From Arenicola marina (Eukaryota > Annelida > Polychaeta > Arenicolidae), in contig OZ025252.1 of the NCBI GenBank assembly GCA_964019135.1, positions 6,898,823 to 6,962,822 on the forward strand: DNA of 64,000 nucleotides, in the 5' to 3' direction. Both the position numbers and the translations under genes were made by a program. The notes under the pieces are model-generated. The model was not told the origin of the DNA, did no database searches, and saw only the letters and a list, made by a program, of their open reading frames with translations. This document shows, one piece after another, positions 37,225-49,694 of this stretch (the stretch's first letter is position 1; every line of letters starts with the position of its first letter).

Positions 37225-39810
37225 TCCCATGTGTGTGTCATGGGAGTCGGGGTGGTGGTTCTGTCCCCTGTCTGTCAGGGGGAGGGGGTGGTGGCTCTGT
37301 CCCCTGTCTGTCAGGGGGAGGGTGGTGGTGGCTCTGTCCCCTGCCTGTCAGGGGAAGGGGGTGGCTTTGCCCCCTGTCTGTCAGGGGGAGGAGGGAGGTG
37401 GCTCTGTCCCTTCTGTCAGGGGGAGGTGGGTGGTGGCTCTGTCCCCTGTCTGTCAGGGGGATGGTGGGTCTGTCCCCCTGTCTGTAAGGGAAAGGGGGTG
37501 GCTCTGTCCCCCGTCTGTCAGGGAAGGTGGGGTGGTGGTGGCTCTGTCCCATGTCTGTCAGCGGGTGGGGGGTGGTGGCTCTGTCCCCTGTCTGTCAGAG
37601 GGAGGGGGGTGTTGGTTCTATCCCCTGTCTGTCAGGGGGAGGGGGTGGTGGCTTTGCCCCCTGTCTGTCAGGGGGAGGAGGGGGGTGGCTCTGTCCTTCT
37701 GTCAGGGGGAGGTGGGTGGTGGCTCGGTCCCCTGTCTGTCAGGGGGATGGTGGGTCTGTCCCCTGTCTGTAAGGGAAAGGGGGTGGCTCTGTCCCCCGTC
37801 TGTCAGGGAAGGTGGGGTGGTGGTGGCTCTGTCCATGTCTGTCAGCGGGTGGGGGGGTGGTGGCTCTGTCCCCTGTCTGTCAGAGGGAGGGGGGGTGTTG
37901 GTTCTATCCCCTGTCTGTCAGGGGGAGGGGGTGGTGGCTCTGCCCCCTGTCTGTCAGGGGGAGGGGGGTGGTTGCTCTGTTCCCTGTCTGTCAGGGGGAG
38001 GGGGTGGTGGCTCTGTCCCCTGTCTGTCAGGGGGATGGTGGGTCTATCCCCTGTCTGTAAGGGAAAGGGGGTGGCTCTGTCCCCCGTCTGTCAGGGAAGG
38101 TGGGGTGGTGGTGGCTCTGTCCCCTGTCTGTCAGGGGGAGGGGGGTGGTGGCTCTGCCCCTGTCTGTAAGGGGAAGGGGGTGGCTCTGTCCCCTGTCTGT
38201 CAGGGGGAGGGGGTGGCTCTGTCCCCTGTCTGTCAGGGGGAGGAGGGGGGTGGCTCTGTCCCCTGTCTGTCAGGGGGGAGGGGGAGGTGCTCTGTCCCCT
38301 GTCTGTTAAGGGGAAGGGGGTGGCTCTGTCCCCTGTCTGTCAGGGGAGGGGGTGGTGGGTCTGTCCCCTGTCTGTCAGGGGGAGGGGGGTGGTGGTTCTG
38401 TCCCCTGTCTGTTAGCGGGAGGGGTAGGGGGTCTGTCCCCTATCTGTCAGGGGAAGGGGGTGGTGGGCCTGTCCCCTGTCTATCAGGGGGAGGGGGTGGT
38501 GGTACTGTCCCCTGTCTGTCAGAGGGAGGGGGGTGTTGGTTCTATCCCCTGTCTGTCAGGGGGAGGGGGGTGGTGGCTCTGCCCCCTGTCTGTCAGGGGA
38601 GGGGGTGGTTGCTCTGTTTCCTGTCTGTCAGGGGGAGGGGGTGGTTGCTCTGTTTCCTGTCTGTCAGGGGGAGGGTGGTGGTGGCTCTGTCCCCTGCCTG
38701 TCAGGGGAGGGGGTGGCTTTGCCCCCCTGTCCTGTCAGGGGGAGGAGGTGGGTGGCTCTGTCCCTTCTGTCAGGGGGAGGTGGGTGGTGGCTCTGTCCCC
38801 TGTTCGTCAGGGGGATGGCGGGTCTGTCCCCTGTCTGTAAGGGAAAGGGGGGTGGCTCTGTCCCCCGTTTGTCAGGGAAGGTGGGGTGGTGGTGGCTCTG
38901 TCCCATGTCTGTCAGCGGGTGGGGGGGTGGTGGCTCTGTCCCATGTCTGTCAGGGGGTGAGGGGGTGGTGGCTCTGTCCCCTGTCTGTCAAGGGGAGGGG
39001 GTGGTGGCTCTGCCCCTGTCTGTAAGGGGAAGGGGGTGGCTCTGTCCCCTGTCTGTCAGGGGGAGGGGGTGGCTCTGTCCCCTGTCTGTCAGGGGAGGAG
39101 GGGGTGGCTCTGTTCCCCTGTCTGTCAGGGGGAGGAGGAGGTGGCTCTGTCCCCTGTCTGTTAAGGGGAAGGGGGTGGCTCTGTCCCCTGTCTGTCAGGG
39201 TGGTGGGGCGGTGGGTCTGTCCCTGTCTGTCAGGGGGAGGGGGGTGGTGGTTCTGTCCCTGTCTGTTAGCGGGAGGGGGTAGGGGGGTCTGTCCCCTATC
39301 TGTCAGGGGAAGGGGGTGGTGGTGGGCCTGTCCCCTGTCTGTCAGGGGGAGGGGGGTGGTGGTACTGTCCCCTGTCTGTCAGAGGGAGGGGGGGTGTTGG
39401 TTCTATCCCTGTCTGTCAGGGGGAGGGGGTGGTGGCTCTGCCCCCTGTCTGTCAGGGGGAGGGGGGGGTGGTTGCTCTGTTCCCTGTCTGTCAGGGGGAG
39501 GGGGTGGTGGCTCTGCCCCCTGTCTGTCAGGGGAGGGGGTGGTGGCTCTGTTCCCTGTCTGTGAGGGGGGAGGGGGGTGTTGGTTCTATCCCCTGTCTGT
39601 CAGGGGAGGGGGGGTGGTGGCTATGCCCCCTGTCTGTCAGGGGGAGGTGGGTGGTGGCTCTTTTTCATGTCTGTCAGGGGGGAGGGGGTGGCTCTGTCCC
39701 CTGTCTGTCAGGGGGGGGGGGGGGTTCTGTCCACTGTCTATCAGTGGGAGGGGGTCGCGACTCTGCCCCCTGTCTCTCAGTTGGAGAGGGTGGTGGCTCC
39801 GTCAGGAAGG
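37225..39810. repeat. about 36-bp G-rich minisatellite
   Basis: About 70 units around GTCCCCTGTCTGTCAGGGGG followed by AGGGGGTGGTGGCTCT, with much variation in G-run length. Frames up to 619 codons on the + strand (repeating LSVRGRG, GGGSVPCLS) are artefacts. The unit holds CCCCTGTCTGTCAGGGG, an imperfect hairpin. A block duplication is visible: 37380-37620 closely matches 38730-38950. Confidence 0.95.
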
Positions 39811-40440
39811 GGGGTCTGTCGGGGGAGGGTGGGGGCTCTGTCAGAAGGGTTGGCTCGGCCCACGGCCCCTCGTTCACTGTGTTATGCAGCTCACGTCTCG
39901 CTGACAATCACACAACGGTAGCCGTCTCCGGACAGAGCCCCCCTCCCTCCCCACCAACCCAACCCCCAGCTGCCACTGCCTCCCCTCCGCCCCCCACCAT
40001 CCCCCACCCGTTCCCGTCCCGGGGCCCAGACTGCCCGTGACCAGCCACCAGCCACCAGCCACCAGCCACCAGCATACCTTCTCTCTGCTCGCCTCGTAGA
40101 AAATGCTAACCGGGTTGTCGTCCATTACTAACATGATTACAACCTAAGCCTTGCCCAAATCTTATTTATCTAGCAAATTTTCCTGCCAACAAAGAGCGCT
40201 TTTACAGCAACAATTGGGCCGTAGGGGCGGTGGCCGACAAGTGTTGTCAGTGGGCGGGCGGAGGGGCTGGCTGGCACCGGGCTCTCGGGCCAGGGCTACA
40301 TTTAATATGTTTAAGCGGTAAAGCGGCGCTCTGATCTTTCATTGAACACGGGCGCGCGCGGACACAGCCGTCTTTTCTTCAGCCTTAATGTCATTGCGCA
40401 GGTTTTTCTCGTGTCACGGTGGCTGCGTGTCGTAAAGCCC
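39811..40440. other. intron DNA
   Basis: C-rich at 39940-40030, a short CCACCAG tandem (40038-40073), then unique sequence. Nothing recognised. Confidence 0.45.
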
Positions 40441-40692
40441 GCCGAACCTGCTGACTGACGTGTGACGTCATAGGTCACCAGGTCACCGTTAGACGACATA
40501 GATCACCATAGGTCACCCGACCGAGCGCCCTGACTGACGTATGACGTCACAGGTCACCAGGTCATCGGACCGAACCTGCGGACTGATTTATGACACAGGT
40601 CACCCGGCCGAACGTGCCGGTTGACGGCGTATGACGTCACAGGTCCCCCCGACCGAACGCGCTGGTTACGGCGTATGACGTCATATGTTACC
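40441..40692. repeat. tandem repeat carrying TGACGTCA and AGGTCA words
   Basis: Three to four diverged copies of a unit of about 45-90 bp containing GACCGAAC-type, CTGACTGACG, TATGACGTCA and AGGTCACC words. TGACGTCA occurs at 40463, 40542, 40632 and 40676; AGGTCA at several sites between 40472 and 40610. These match, by sequence, the CREB/ATF palindrome and the nuclear-receptor half-site; whether they are used is unknown. Confidence 0.7.
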
Positions 40693-41069
40693 CGGGGTTA
40701 AGGGGAAGATACATGTAGCTGTTGAGCGTCTTTGGTTCGCAGGTTGAGAGCTGGCGACAGGGCTTCTTCCACCACAAGTTGAGGGGGGGGGAGGGTAGCG
40801 GGGTGAGGTGGGGGGGGGGGGGCTGTAGTAGCCTTGTCCCGTCCAATTTAGCCGCCCTTTCTGCGGTTTGTATCGGCTTACCCCGCCACGGCCTCCTTGC
40901 GTGGCAGGCCGGGAGCCCTGGGGACCGGCGACAGGAAAGTGTGTGGGGGAGGGGGGGGGGGGGTTAGGGGGGGGGGGGTCAGCAAGCGTTAAGACAGGAT
41001 GGGATAGGAGCCAACATGCTAACTGGAAGTGAAGGGGGGTGGATCGGTCTAGATGCGCTATTGTCGGAT

Positions 41070-41285
41070 ACGAGGGTGACGTGAGGGTGACATAAGGGTG
41101 ACGTGAGGGCGACAAGAAGGTGACATAAGGGTGACGTGAGGGTGACATAAGGTGACGTGAGGGTGACATAAGTGTGACGTGAGGGCGACAAGGGGACATA
41201 AGGGTGACATATGGGTGACGTGAGGGTGACATAAGAGTGACGTAAGGGTGACATAAGGGTGACGTGAGGGTGAAATAAGGGCACC
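41070..41285. repeat. 10/20-bp tandem repeat (GGTGACGTGA/GGTGACATAA)
   Basis: About 20 units alternating GGGTGACGTGA and GGGTGACATAA. The reverse strand encodes short threonine/serine/proline repeats as an artefact. Confidence 0.9.
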
Positions 41286-43370
41286 AAAAGTGTCTCAGAC
41301 CAATCACAAGATAATATCGCAACCAAGTCTTAGGACTCCATCCCTAGAACAAAACAACATCCTACGATGACCGTGGTAACCATTTGATGCTACCCTACCC
41401 TGCCCGACACCCCAGCTCTGACCGCAGATACCCCTCACCTCAACCCCCCGCGTGCTGGACCAATAGCCATGGTTAGCACTGGATTTTCATTCCATGGGAT
41501 TAAACAAATTGGTTCACAATTCATTAATTTGTCTACAAAAAAGGTTGACAGACTTGTCACCGCACAGCATCGCTGCCCGCCCCACCCCCCCCGCCCCTTT
41601 CGCCCTACCCCATCCCCTACATATGCCGCCCATGTCGATTCCATGGGCGGGCACCCCAGTGCATTCGCTTCTCCTACCCCCCCCCCCCTCACCCCCCCCC
41701 CCCATCTGCCATGTGCATGCCGTGCCACCCTTCGCTCTGGCCTGGGCTCGCCGTGCGCCCCCTTCCCCCACCATCCGCCCCACACCCTCTCGGCCATTGT
41801 GGTGACCCGAGGCGGGTCTCTCCGTCCTTACAGCCAATCACATGCCGCCATCGGCACTGAGATTGCCATGCGTGTCCGCATGAGGGCGCCACTAGATTTG
41901 TTCGCAATAAGAAAATCTGAGGAACGCCCCCAAACACCCATTTTAAGAAAGCGTTGTCCAATTTAGGTGTGGACCCCAATTTTATCGTCAGTATTTCCCC
42001 CTCGCGTCTGACGGCGTCTGCAATACGAATATCACGGATTGATCAGACAATATATATTTGTTTTTATTACATTTAAATAGTTTTTTGTCAGTGCGCAGTT
42101 AAAACAATCACATCTATAATAGGGGTCTATTATCGAAATCGTTATTGACCCCCAAATTCCGACACTTAGGAGGTGAAAAAGCGACATCGACACAGATAGT
42201 CACATTGAACAATTTAAAAAAAACGAGAGTGAACTTAGCCAAAAAGCGACAAGAAACGTCGTGAAAAGTCCACATGCGACACTGAACATTCTGAAAAAAT
42301 GGACACTGACTCCCCCTTCCTTATAAAAACTTTGTAATAAGTTTCATAACAAAACAACACTTTACGAGATCACTCCCCTTCATTTTGCTATTTCAGGGAT
42401 CAAAAATGTCTTTTCACGGTGATATCAATTGAAGCCTCCCCCCTCCCCCCCCCACTCCGTGCCCCCCGGCCCCCGGGTCCCCACTCCCACACCCCCCACC
42501 ATCCTGATTGGATGATCCCCACTCCCTTTCTCTGGTGCTGTACCCTCCGTCCCAGAGCGTACTAATGAGATTTGGCCCAGATGGTTGTCAGACGCAGACC
42601 ACGGGGGTATGGGGTCGGGGAGGGAGGGGTAGGAGGAGGGGTGGAGGGAGGGGAGGGGGGGGGGGGCGCTGGGGAAGCGAGCGTAGTAGGTATTTTGTTA
42701 ACATTGCTAATGTTCAATCATAGGTTTCAATTATTTAAGTATTATAATTCGTTCGATAGTTTATATCAACTAAACTGTCGCAAAATGTGCGCGATCAGAG
42801 CTGGACGACCCATTGGTGACATCACGCGACCACTGCCAGACACACTAGAGTACTGACGGACCGGAAACGCCGCCATTGGCCCCTGTGTATACAGTGTCAA
42901 TGGAGAGCCTTGTCCGGAACACTCCCGGAAACGGAAGGCGCGCTCGCTCCACGAAGGGGGCGCTGCAATCGAATTCCACTTTATTTCATCCCTGCCATTG
43001 GATACTAAAACAATTTTCCACGGATCCACTGTCGACAATCGAAGCAAAATTAATGTTATAAGAGGGGCCGGGGGTGGGGCGGGGGTGCTAATGGTGCCAG
43101 CTCCAGCAGTACCGACCCGTAGCGTATTTTAGACGCTACCCAGGCGGCGTGGACTCTAATGACGCCGCTTTGCGGGGACCCAGGGCCGTCCACTCGGCCC
43201 CAGTGCCACGCACTCGCCGCGTCACTCAAGCGACAGCATCGGCGGGAATTCTAAGAGCCTGGTAGGGGGGTCCCGGCCAAATTGAATTTGGGGCAGACAG
43301 CTGTAGAGTCCAGCTAGGTTCCGGAGGTTGAACGAGGGACGGTGGCCGGCCGGCTAAGGCGCGGGGATGG
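41286..43370. other. intron DNA with homopolymer runs
   Basis: C runs at 41679-41703, a G run at 42655-42665, otherwise unique. Open frames of 90-165 codons at 41435-41980 are compositional (proline-rich). Nothing recognised. Confidence 0.4.
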
Positions 43371-44060
43371 TGTGGGGGTGGGGGGGGGGTGGAGGGCTTA
43401 CTCTGGGGTGGGGGGTGACTAGGAAGATGGAGATAGCAGGAGGTTGGGGACTAGTATGACGGGGAGGGGAGGAGTGGGAAGGCGAGGGGGGGGGAGTGGG
43501 GAGGGAGGGTAGGAGTGAGAGAGATGGAAGTGGAGGTCGATAGGAAGGGGTAGAGTGGGTAAGGCGAGGAGAGGCAGGGGTAGGAGGGGTAGGGATAGGG
43601 GTAGGGGACTGGAAAGGAGGCGGATGGGTTGGAGGGGGAGAACTAGCGGGGTGGGGGGGGGCGGGGTAAAGCAGGCGGAGAGGTGGAAGAGGAGGGGGAG
43701 TAGTGAAATAGACGGTATGAGCTGAGTTTAAAAGGTTGAGAGGGGAGGGGGACAGGTTGGACGGGGGAAGGGGGTGCCATGGGGGAGTTGAGGGGGAAGG
43801 GGACTGGCTTAAAAGGCTTGAAAGGCTTGGGGGGGGGCGGTTGGACGACAGGCTTGAAAGGGTTGAGGTGGGTGGTGGCAGGGTGGACGGGGAAGGGAAC
43901 GGCTTGAAAGGAGGGGGTAGGGGATGGGGTGGACGGGGGTGAAGGTTGGCTTGCAAGGGCTGAGGCGGAGGGACTGCCTTGTAAGGGTTGAGGGGGAGGG
44001 ACTGCCTTGTAAGGGTTGAGGGGGAGGGACTGGCTTGTAAGGGTTGAGGGGGCACACCGG
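43371..44060. repeat. G/A-rich low complexity with a 28-bp tandem at its end
   Basis: Purine-rich on the + strand throughout. From about 43960 there are three clean 28-bp units of GGACTGCCTTGTAAGGGTTG plus AGGGGGAG (starts 43971, 43999, 44027), with diverged copies back to about 43800. Proline-rich frames of 233-297 codons on the - strand are artefacts. Confidence 0.8.
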
Positions 44061-44524
44061 GTAGCTATGAACAGTAAGAAAGGTGGCGTGGGGTGGTGGG
44101 AGGGTGGTGGGAGGGTGGCGTGGGGTGGTGGGAGGGTGGTGGTAGGACGCAATGGTAACTGGAGAATGTCCGCTATATTTTCTTCTAGGGAAGTGCGTTG
44201 ACCCCCCGAAACCCCACTCACCGCCACCACCCTGGGTGAACCCCCCACTCCTCCAACCACCTCCACCCCCCCCCTAGCCACACACCCCCTTGGTACCCCC
44301 TCCCCCCCTCCCCCCAGGCACGATCTCCTCCCCGCCTTGTACTCTTGCCCTCGGGAGACTGCTGACGCATAGTCGTCTCGCACCCCCCTCCCCCGGCCTC
44401 CCCCCCGGCCTCCCCCCGCCCCTCGCTCTGTGTCTGGCCAGCAGGCTACTGGGTCGGCCGGCTGGGGGAGTCTCTTGTGTCCCCTGATGGACAGCTCAAA
44501 GGCGCCGTCCTCGCTCTCACAGTG

Positions 44525-44860
44525 CAGGGCGCTCACAGCAGGGTGATGTGTTCAGGGCGCTCAGAGCAGGGCGCTCAGAGCAGGGCGCTGTTTTCAGTTC
44601 TCAGTGCAGGGTCTGACCGTCGGATTTGGTAGCCATGGTAGCCGCAGGGCCGGGTGCTGGGTGCAGGGCGCTCAATGCAGGACGCTCAGGTCAGGGCGCT
44701 CAGTGCAGGGCGTTCAGTGCAGGACGCTCAGTGCAGGGCACTCAGTGCAGGACGCTCAGAGCGGGGCGCTCAGTGCAGGACGCTCAGAGCGGGGCGCTCA
44801 GTGCAGGAAGATCAATGCTCAGTGCAGACCGCTCGGTGCAGAATGACAATTGCAGGTAGT
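44525..44860. repeat. about 10/20-bp tandem repeat (GCAGGGCGCTCAGT)
   Basis: Some 25 units of GCAGGGCGCTCA/GTGCAGGACGCTCA. Frames of 77-97 codons in all three + frames encode AGRSVQD-like repeats and are artefacts. Confidence 0.9.
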
Positions 44861-47694
44861 GTTGTTTGTCTCCAGACCGCCTCTCAGGCCTTTGGACATT
44901 CAATCGCCCCTCTCTACCCCCCGGCCGCCCGACAGTGGCCGGCGTGAATGGCGCGAGCCAGGGCAGCTTTCGATTAGACGACCTGCCATACCTTGTTGAG
45001 GTGGAGTCGCCACAGCGATGTGAGGAGACTAGGGTGGTGGGGGGAGGGGGGATGGGGGGGAGTCTGCTCTCAGTCTTCCTGATCCTCTCCCTGGCGAGGG
45101 TCTACCGTGCCGATGGCATCCTCGTCGTGTGTTCCCCCCACACCACCACAACACCACCCCATCCCACAACTCCCATCCCATCACCCCCACACCACCACCC
45201 ATCTCACCACCCCCATCGCACCACCCCACCACCCCACCCCACCGCAACAGCCCCCCACCCCCAGCCGACCACCTCATCGCCCCACCCTGTGAGTAGGCCG
45301 TCTGGCAACTACCTTCACACAAGGAGTTCCCCGACAACCTCTCATTAACGCCACGCTACACGATGTTCGTGGTGGGGGGGGGGTGGAGGGGGGGGCGGGG
45401 GTGCAGATCTGGTGGGGAGAGGGTGTGGTTGGGGGGTAAGGCATCATTTCGAAGGCGGTGACCTCATATCTCAAGCCCAGTGTGGCGTTCTCTGACCAAG
45501 GGGAGGGTGGAGTGGGAGAGGGGAGGGGGGGGGGGTGGGACGTTGGGGGGTACCAGGGGGCCCCACTTTGCCCGTCGGCTGAGAGGAGGGACGCTGTGAA
45601 TCGGCTGCCATGGTTACCGTGTCCGACAGTCGGACTCACAAAGCTTGGACCGCCACGTGGTGCCACGGGACAATGCCCGTATGTATACATGTATATATAT
45701 ATATATATATATATGCCCCTTGTCTCGGTCGTACTAAACTAGGCTATAGGGGCAGGGCGAGGAACGGGGCGAGGAGGCTCAGAGTGCACCCTCAACAACG
45801 TGTAGTCTTGGGGGTGGCGCACTCCCACCCCACCCCCCCCCCCTCCCCCCATCGCAAAATGTATGTATCTTGGAGGGCGAGTCCCGGTTTCACCCTCCGA
45901 AACAGTTAGTATTGGGGCGGAGCATCCCCTTCCCTCCCCCATCGCAACATTTCTCGGATGCGCCACCTCCCCCCCCCCTCCAGACTCAACCTAGCACTTG
46001 ATTAGTCATCAATCTTTGGGTGTAAAACGACTCACTAGCACGTCATCAAGTGGCAATCAGTCCACATTGAGGGCGAGTCTCGACAAAGGGGTGGGGTGGG
46101 TAGAGGAGGGGTATGGGACGGGGGACAGGGGTAGGCGAGAGACGTAGTGGAGGGATATGGAGTTCTGGGGTGGGGGGGGGTGGTCGGAGTTGTCGTGTCT
46201 TCCGCGAAGGGTTGCTGAGCCTGGGTGACTGGTCAGGGAAGGGCAGACAGATCTCGCCCCGGGGTAAATAAAGCAAGGGGGGCGGGGCGGGCGCGGGGAG
46301 TGCGAGCGGGGAGGGGCGGGGGCGGAGGCGGGGATAGGGCGGGGCGGGTTGTGTAAATGGAATGGCATACTGGCCTGAGGGGCTAGGGGGGCGGCCAGGG
46401 GGAAGGGGCAGCCTGGGGGAGCGACCAGCCTGGGGAGCGACTTGGGGGGGGGGGGGTAGGCCAGGGGGGCGGCCAGGGGGGCGGCCAGCGGGCGGCCTGG
46501 GGGTGGGGCGGCCCGGCAGCCCGGGCTCCAGAGACCTCGGGACGGTGTCCCGCACCACCACCGTCTTTGCCTTGTCAATTATGCGCCGTTGCATTGAGCA
46601 GGCGGGGCGGTGTGCCTATCCGGGGTACCCCGGCGGGGTCCCGCAGGCCTTCCGGCGCACCGGGCCCACTGCCCTTGATTCACTCCCAGACTGGCAAATT
46701 TGAATTTTAAGCACCGTGCGTGTCAAAGAGGGAGAAATGCAGTTAGTATCCTATTGACGCGATCCTAATGCCCGGCTACCGGCACGACGGCAGAGGCAGC
46801 ACCGCTCAGATTAAGGCATCATAGATTTCACTTTTGGCGGCGATAAGCTTGTGTCTTATTGCATTAAGGCACCTTCGGCAGCGGCGGGGTGAGCCGTGTA
46901 GTCGGACCTCAATCACGGCCAGCTTAGACCCCCCCCCCCCACCCCACACTTCCACCCTCCACACCCCTCCGCCCTCCACCCTGCCCTCCCCACCCCATTT
47001 GTGTGGTCCCGGTACACCAAGCCCCTCTCCCCCCATGGCCGCCGCCCGCCCCCTCACGGCGACTCCCTCACCAGGGCGGGTTAACCGAGGATGTCCAGCT
47101 TCAACGGACAGCAAACACAGTTACAGATCGCAAACAAAGACAACTATTTGGGTCCGATACAAGTAGAGCGCTCGCACACATGAGAGACTATTAATTAAGG
47201 CCGCTCACATGCGCCATCTTAGATTTTTTACATAATCAAGACTAACAATCAAGACTAAAGTATCTAACAATTATGATGCATATATGTTTTGTATCTCGTT
47301 GAGTCTGTAAAACAACAATTTCAACATAAAATTGCGCGCTTCATTTATGTCGCGCGCGGACGTGATAGCGAGCCGCGGTCGACATCAGACAGAATACCGA
47401 ACAGCGAAAAGGCGCGCAGGGATATAAAGCCGGCCACCAACTTCTGCCGCGGTGAACAAATTACTTCTTTCCGGACACAGGCTTTCACTATTTATATTCA
47501 AGACAGGGTATACTTATTTGACACGGAGAACTGATTGGTAATATAAAAATTACAGCACATATTGCTTTAAAGGGACTGCTCATCTATATTAGCTGTCCTC
47601 GCCGCCTGGGCGTAGCGAGCGTCCTGTATACCAGGGGGGTGATGGTGGGCGGGGTTGGCATGGTGGAATATGGGTGCTGACACCGGTGGAGGGA
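44861..47694. other. intron DNA, GC-rich, with simple repeats
   Basis: CACC-rich tract at 45135-45280, an alternating (TA)n tract at 45691-45714, a GGGGCGGCCAG minisatellite at 46370-46500, and G or C runs. Proline-rich frames at 46046-46594 are compositional. No exon recognised, including on checks for a homeodomain 5' half. Confidence 0.4.
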
Positions 47695-48165
47695 ATAGGC
47701 TGGGAGTAAAGGTACGGCCACGGACACAGTGGAGGCGATAGGAATAAAGGTACGGCCATGGGCACCGTGAAGGCGATAGGAATAAAGGTACGGTAACGGG
47801 CACAGTGCAGGCGATAGGAATAAAGGTACGGCCATGGGCACAGTGAAGGCGATAGGAATAAATTTATGGCCATGGGCATAGTGAAGGCGATAGGAATAAA
47901 GGTACGGCCATGGGCTCAGTGAAGGCGATAGAAATAAAGGTACGGCCATGGGCACAGTGAAGGCGATAGGAATTAAGGTACGGCCATGGGTACAGTGGAG
48001 GCGATAGGAATAAAGGTACGGCCATGGGGACAGTGAAGGCGATAGGAATTAAGGTACGGCCATGGGTACAGTGGAGGCGATAGGAATAAAGGTACGGCCA
48101 TGGGTACAGTGGAGGCGATAGGAATAAAGGTACGGCCATGGGCTCAGTGACAGGAATGGTACGGG
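47695..48165. repeat. 38-bp minisatellite
   Basis: About 12 units of GGCGATAGGAATAAAGGTAC followed by GGCCATGGGCACAGTGAA (starts 38 bp apart, e.g. 47772 and 47810). The - strand stays open, giving 78-230 codon frames repeating FIPIAFTV/PMAVPLFLSP. Confidence 0.95.
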
Positions 48166-48556
48166 CGCACAATGCTGCAGGGTCAAGCTCTTGACGAAAT
48201 TGGCTTTGCGGCAATCTCCTCAGCAAGGTTGGTGAGACCAGCTCAAAAGGAACTTGGTTGGACGTAAGACAATTTCGCAGTAGCCGCATTAGGTCTCTGC
48301 GACCAAATCCACACTCTGCAATGTTGCCACCGCCGCTATGTGACGGCAGGCATGTTGATACGTGAGGGTAGAGGGGCGGCTTCAGGATTCTGGGTGAGAA
48401 AGTAGGTGCGCATCCAGGATTTTGAGTTGTTCTGGAGACGTAAAGGCAAGGTTTTACCATCCCCTTAAAACCCTTCCTAACGTAGATTCTAATGGTAAAT
48501 ATGTTGTTGTTAAAATCTTCAAGTTTCGACGATGTGTTCAGTGGAATAGCACGCAA
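48166..48556 (-). other. protein-like open stretch upstream of the 38-bp array, unassigned
   Basis: Reading leftward, a frame opening at 48556 continues into the 38-bp array. Residues from about 48430 to 48170 look less biased than the arrays (for example RRDLMRLLRNCLTSNQVPFE and VSPTLLRRLPQSQF). The possible acceptor TTTCTCACCCAG lies inside it. I recognise no family and see no matching donor or partner exon. It may be chance or a remnant. Confidence 0.15.
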
Positions 48557-49690
48557 GGTATAAAATTAATAAAAGTGCATCAGATATCCAGAGAAGTGTC
48601 ATTCCTCGACATAGATGATCGTATACCGAATTTAATTGTCTATGTGGCGAAAAGATCTCAACCATGATCCGCCAAGTCGTCCAATAACACTATATGGCGA
48701 TAACCATAGCGAGAATTGGTTTCCCATTTGCTGAGAATAAAAAAACGCACCATAGCAATTTGACGTTTAATGTATGTTTATAAACCTGAACCTTTTGAGA
48801 ATATACCAACGTGCTCATAATCTTCAAAATGCCGGACTTAAACTATCAATTATTAAGGAGATATACGTGTGTCAGATCTGCATATGGTGTCAGGCTATTG
48901 TTGGTGCAGTTTTAATTAATTAGTTATATCTCTTTAGACAAATTGCGATATATTTCTCCGGACCAAGCTTCGCGTCGCTAACGAAGAGCCGTTAATTGAG
49001 CGTGCAGGAGGGCATGCGTCGCCCCGGGGGGGGGGGGCAGCCCGGGGGGCAGACAGGCCACGCCAGTTGGTCGGGCTTTATGTGTTCGTGGCGGGAGGCC
49101 CACTTTACTTCCGACCACAGGAGAGAAATGAAAGGGAGAGGGAGAGGGAGAGTGTCTGTCAGATAAAGGGAAGCAAACCGATCACTGCGCTATTGACGAG
49201 GCGCTGTTTACTTCAGCCGCTGAAGAGGCGACCATTGCCGTAGAGGGGTGACAGCTCCTCCTGCGCCGCCGGGGTGGTAGGGGCGGGCGGTCGGCAGTCC
49301 GCCCACCGGGGGGGGGGGGGGGGGGTAGGGGCGTATGGGGTGTGTGCTCGGCTGGAATGCAATGTATCGTATGGCGATGGATGTATGGAGGTTAAAGGCG
49401 TGGCGCCGCCCCTTGCGTGAAGGGGGGGGGGGGGAGGTCGGGGGTGGGGTGAGGTGGGGGGGGGGGGCATGTACATGACATGAGCTGTGGCTGTAATAAC
49501 CCGCTTCATGTGGTGTACTGTTACCCCAGGGACGGGACGGGTGGTCCCTGCCACCCACAAGCCTGCCACCATCTGGCTGGTATTTGTCGTGCCACAAGCC
49601 GGGAGTCACTGGTGACAAGTGTGCGGTGGCCACGCCAACTACCGGTTGAACGCCGAGCAGAACAACTGACACACCCTTCCGGCCCACCAG
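48557..49690. other. intron DNA with G runs
   Basis: AT-rich to 48960, then GC-rich with G runs at 49026-49036, 49309-49326 and 49422-49434. Nothing recognised. Confidence 0.45.
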
Positions 49691-49694
49691 CCTT

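Noticed and set aside
37166-39904. 619-codon and other glycine-rich frames
   Set aside because: They follow from an approximately 36-bp G-rich minisatellite open in all + frames.
46046-46594. 182-codon proline-rich frame
   Set aside because: Composition-driven: G-rich minisatellite DNA on the opposite strand, open in two frames with different sequences.
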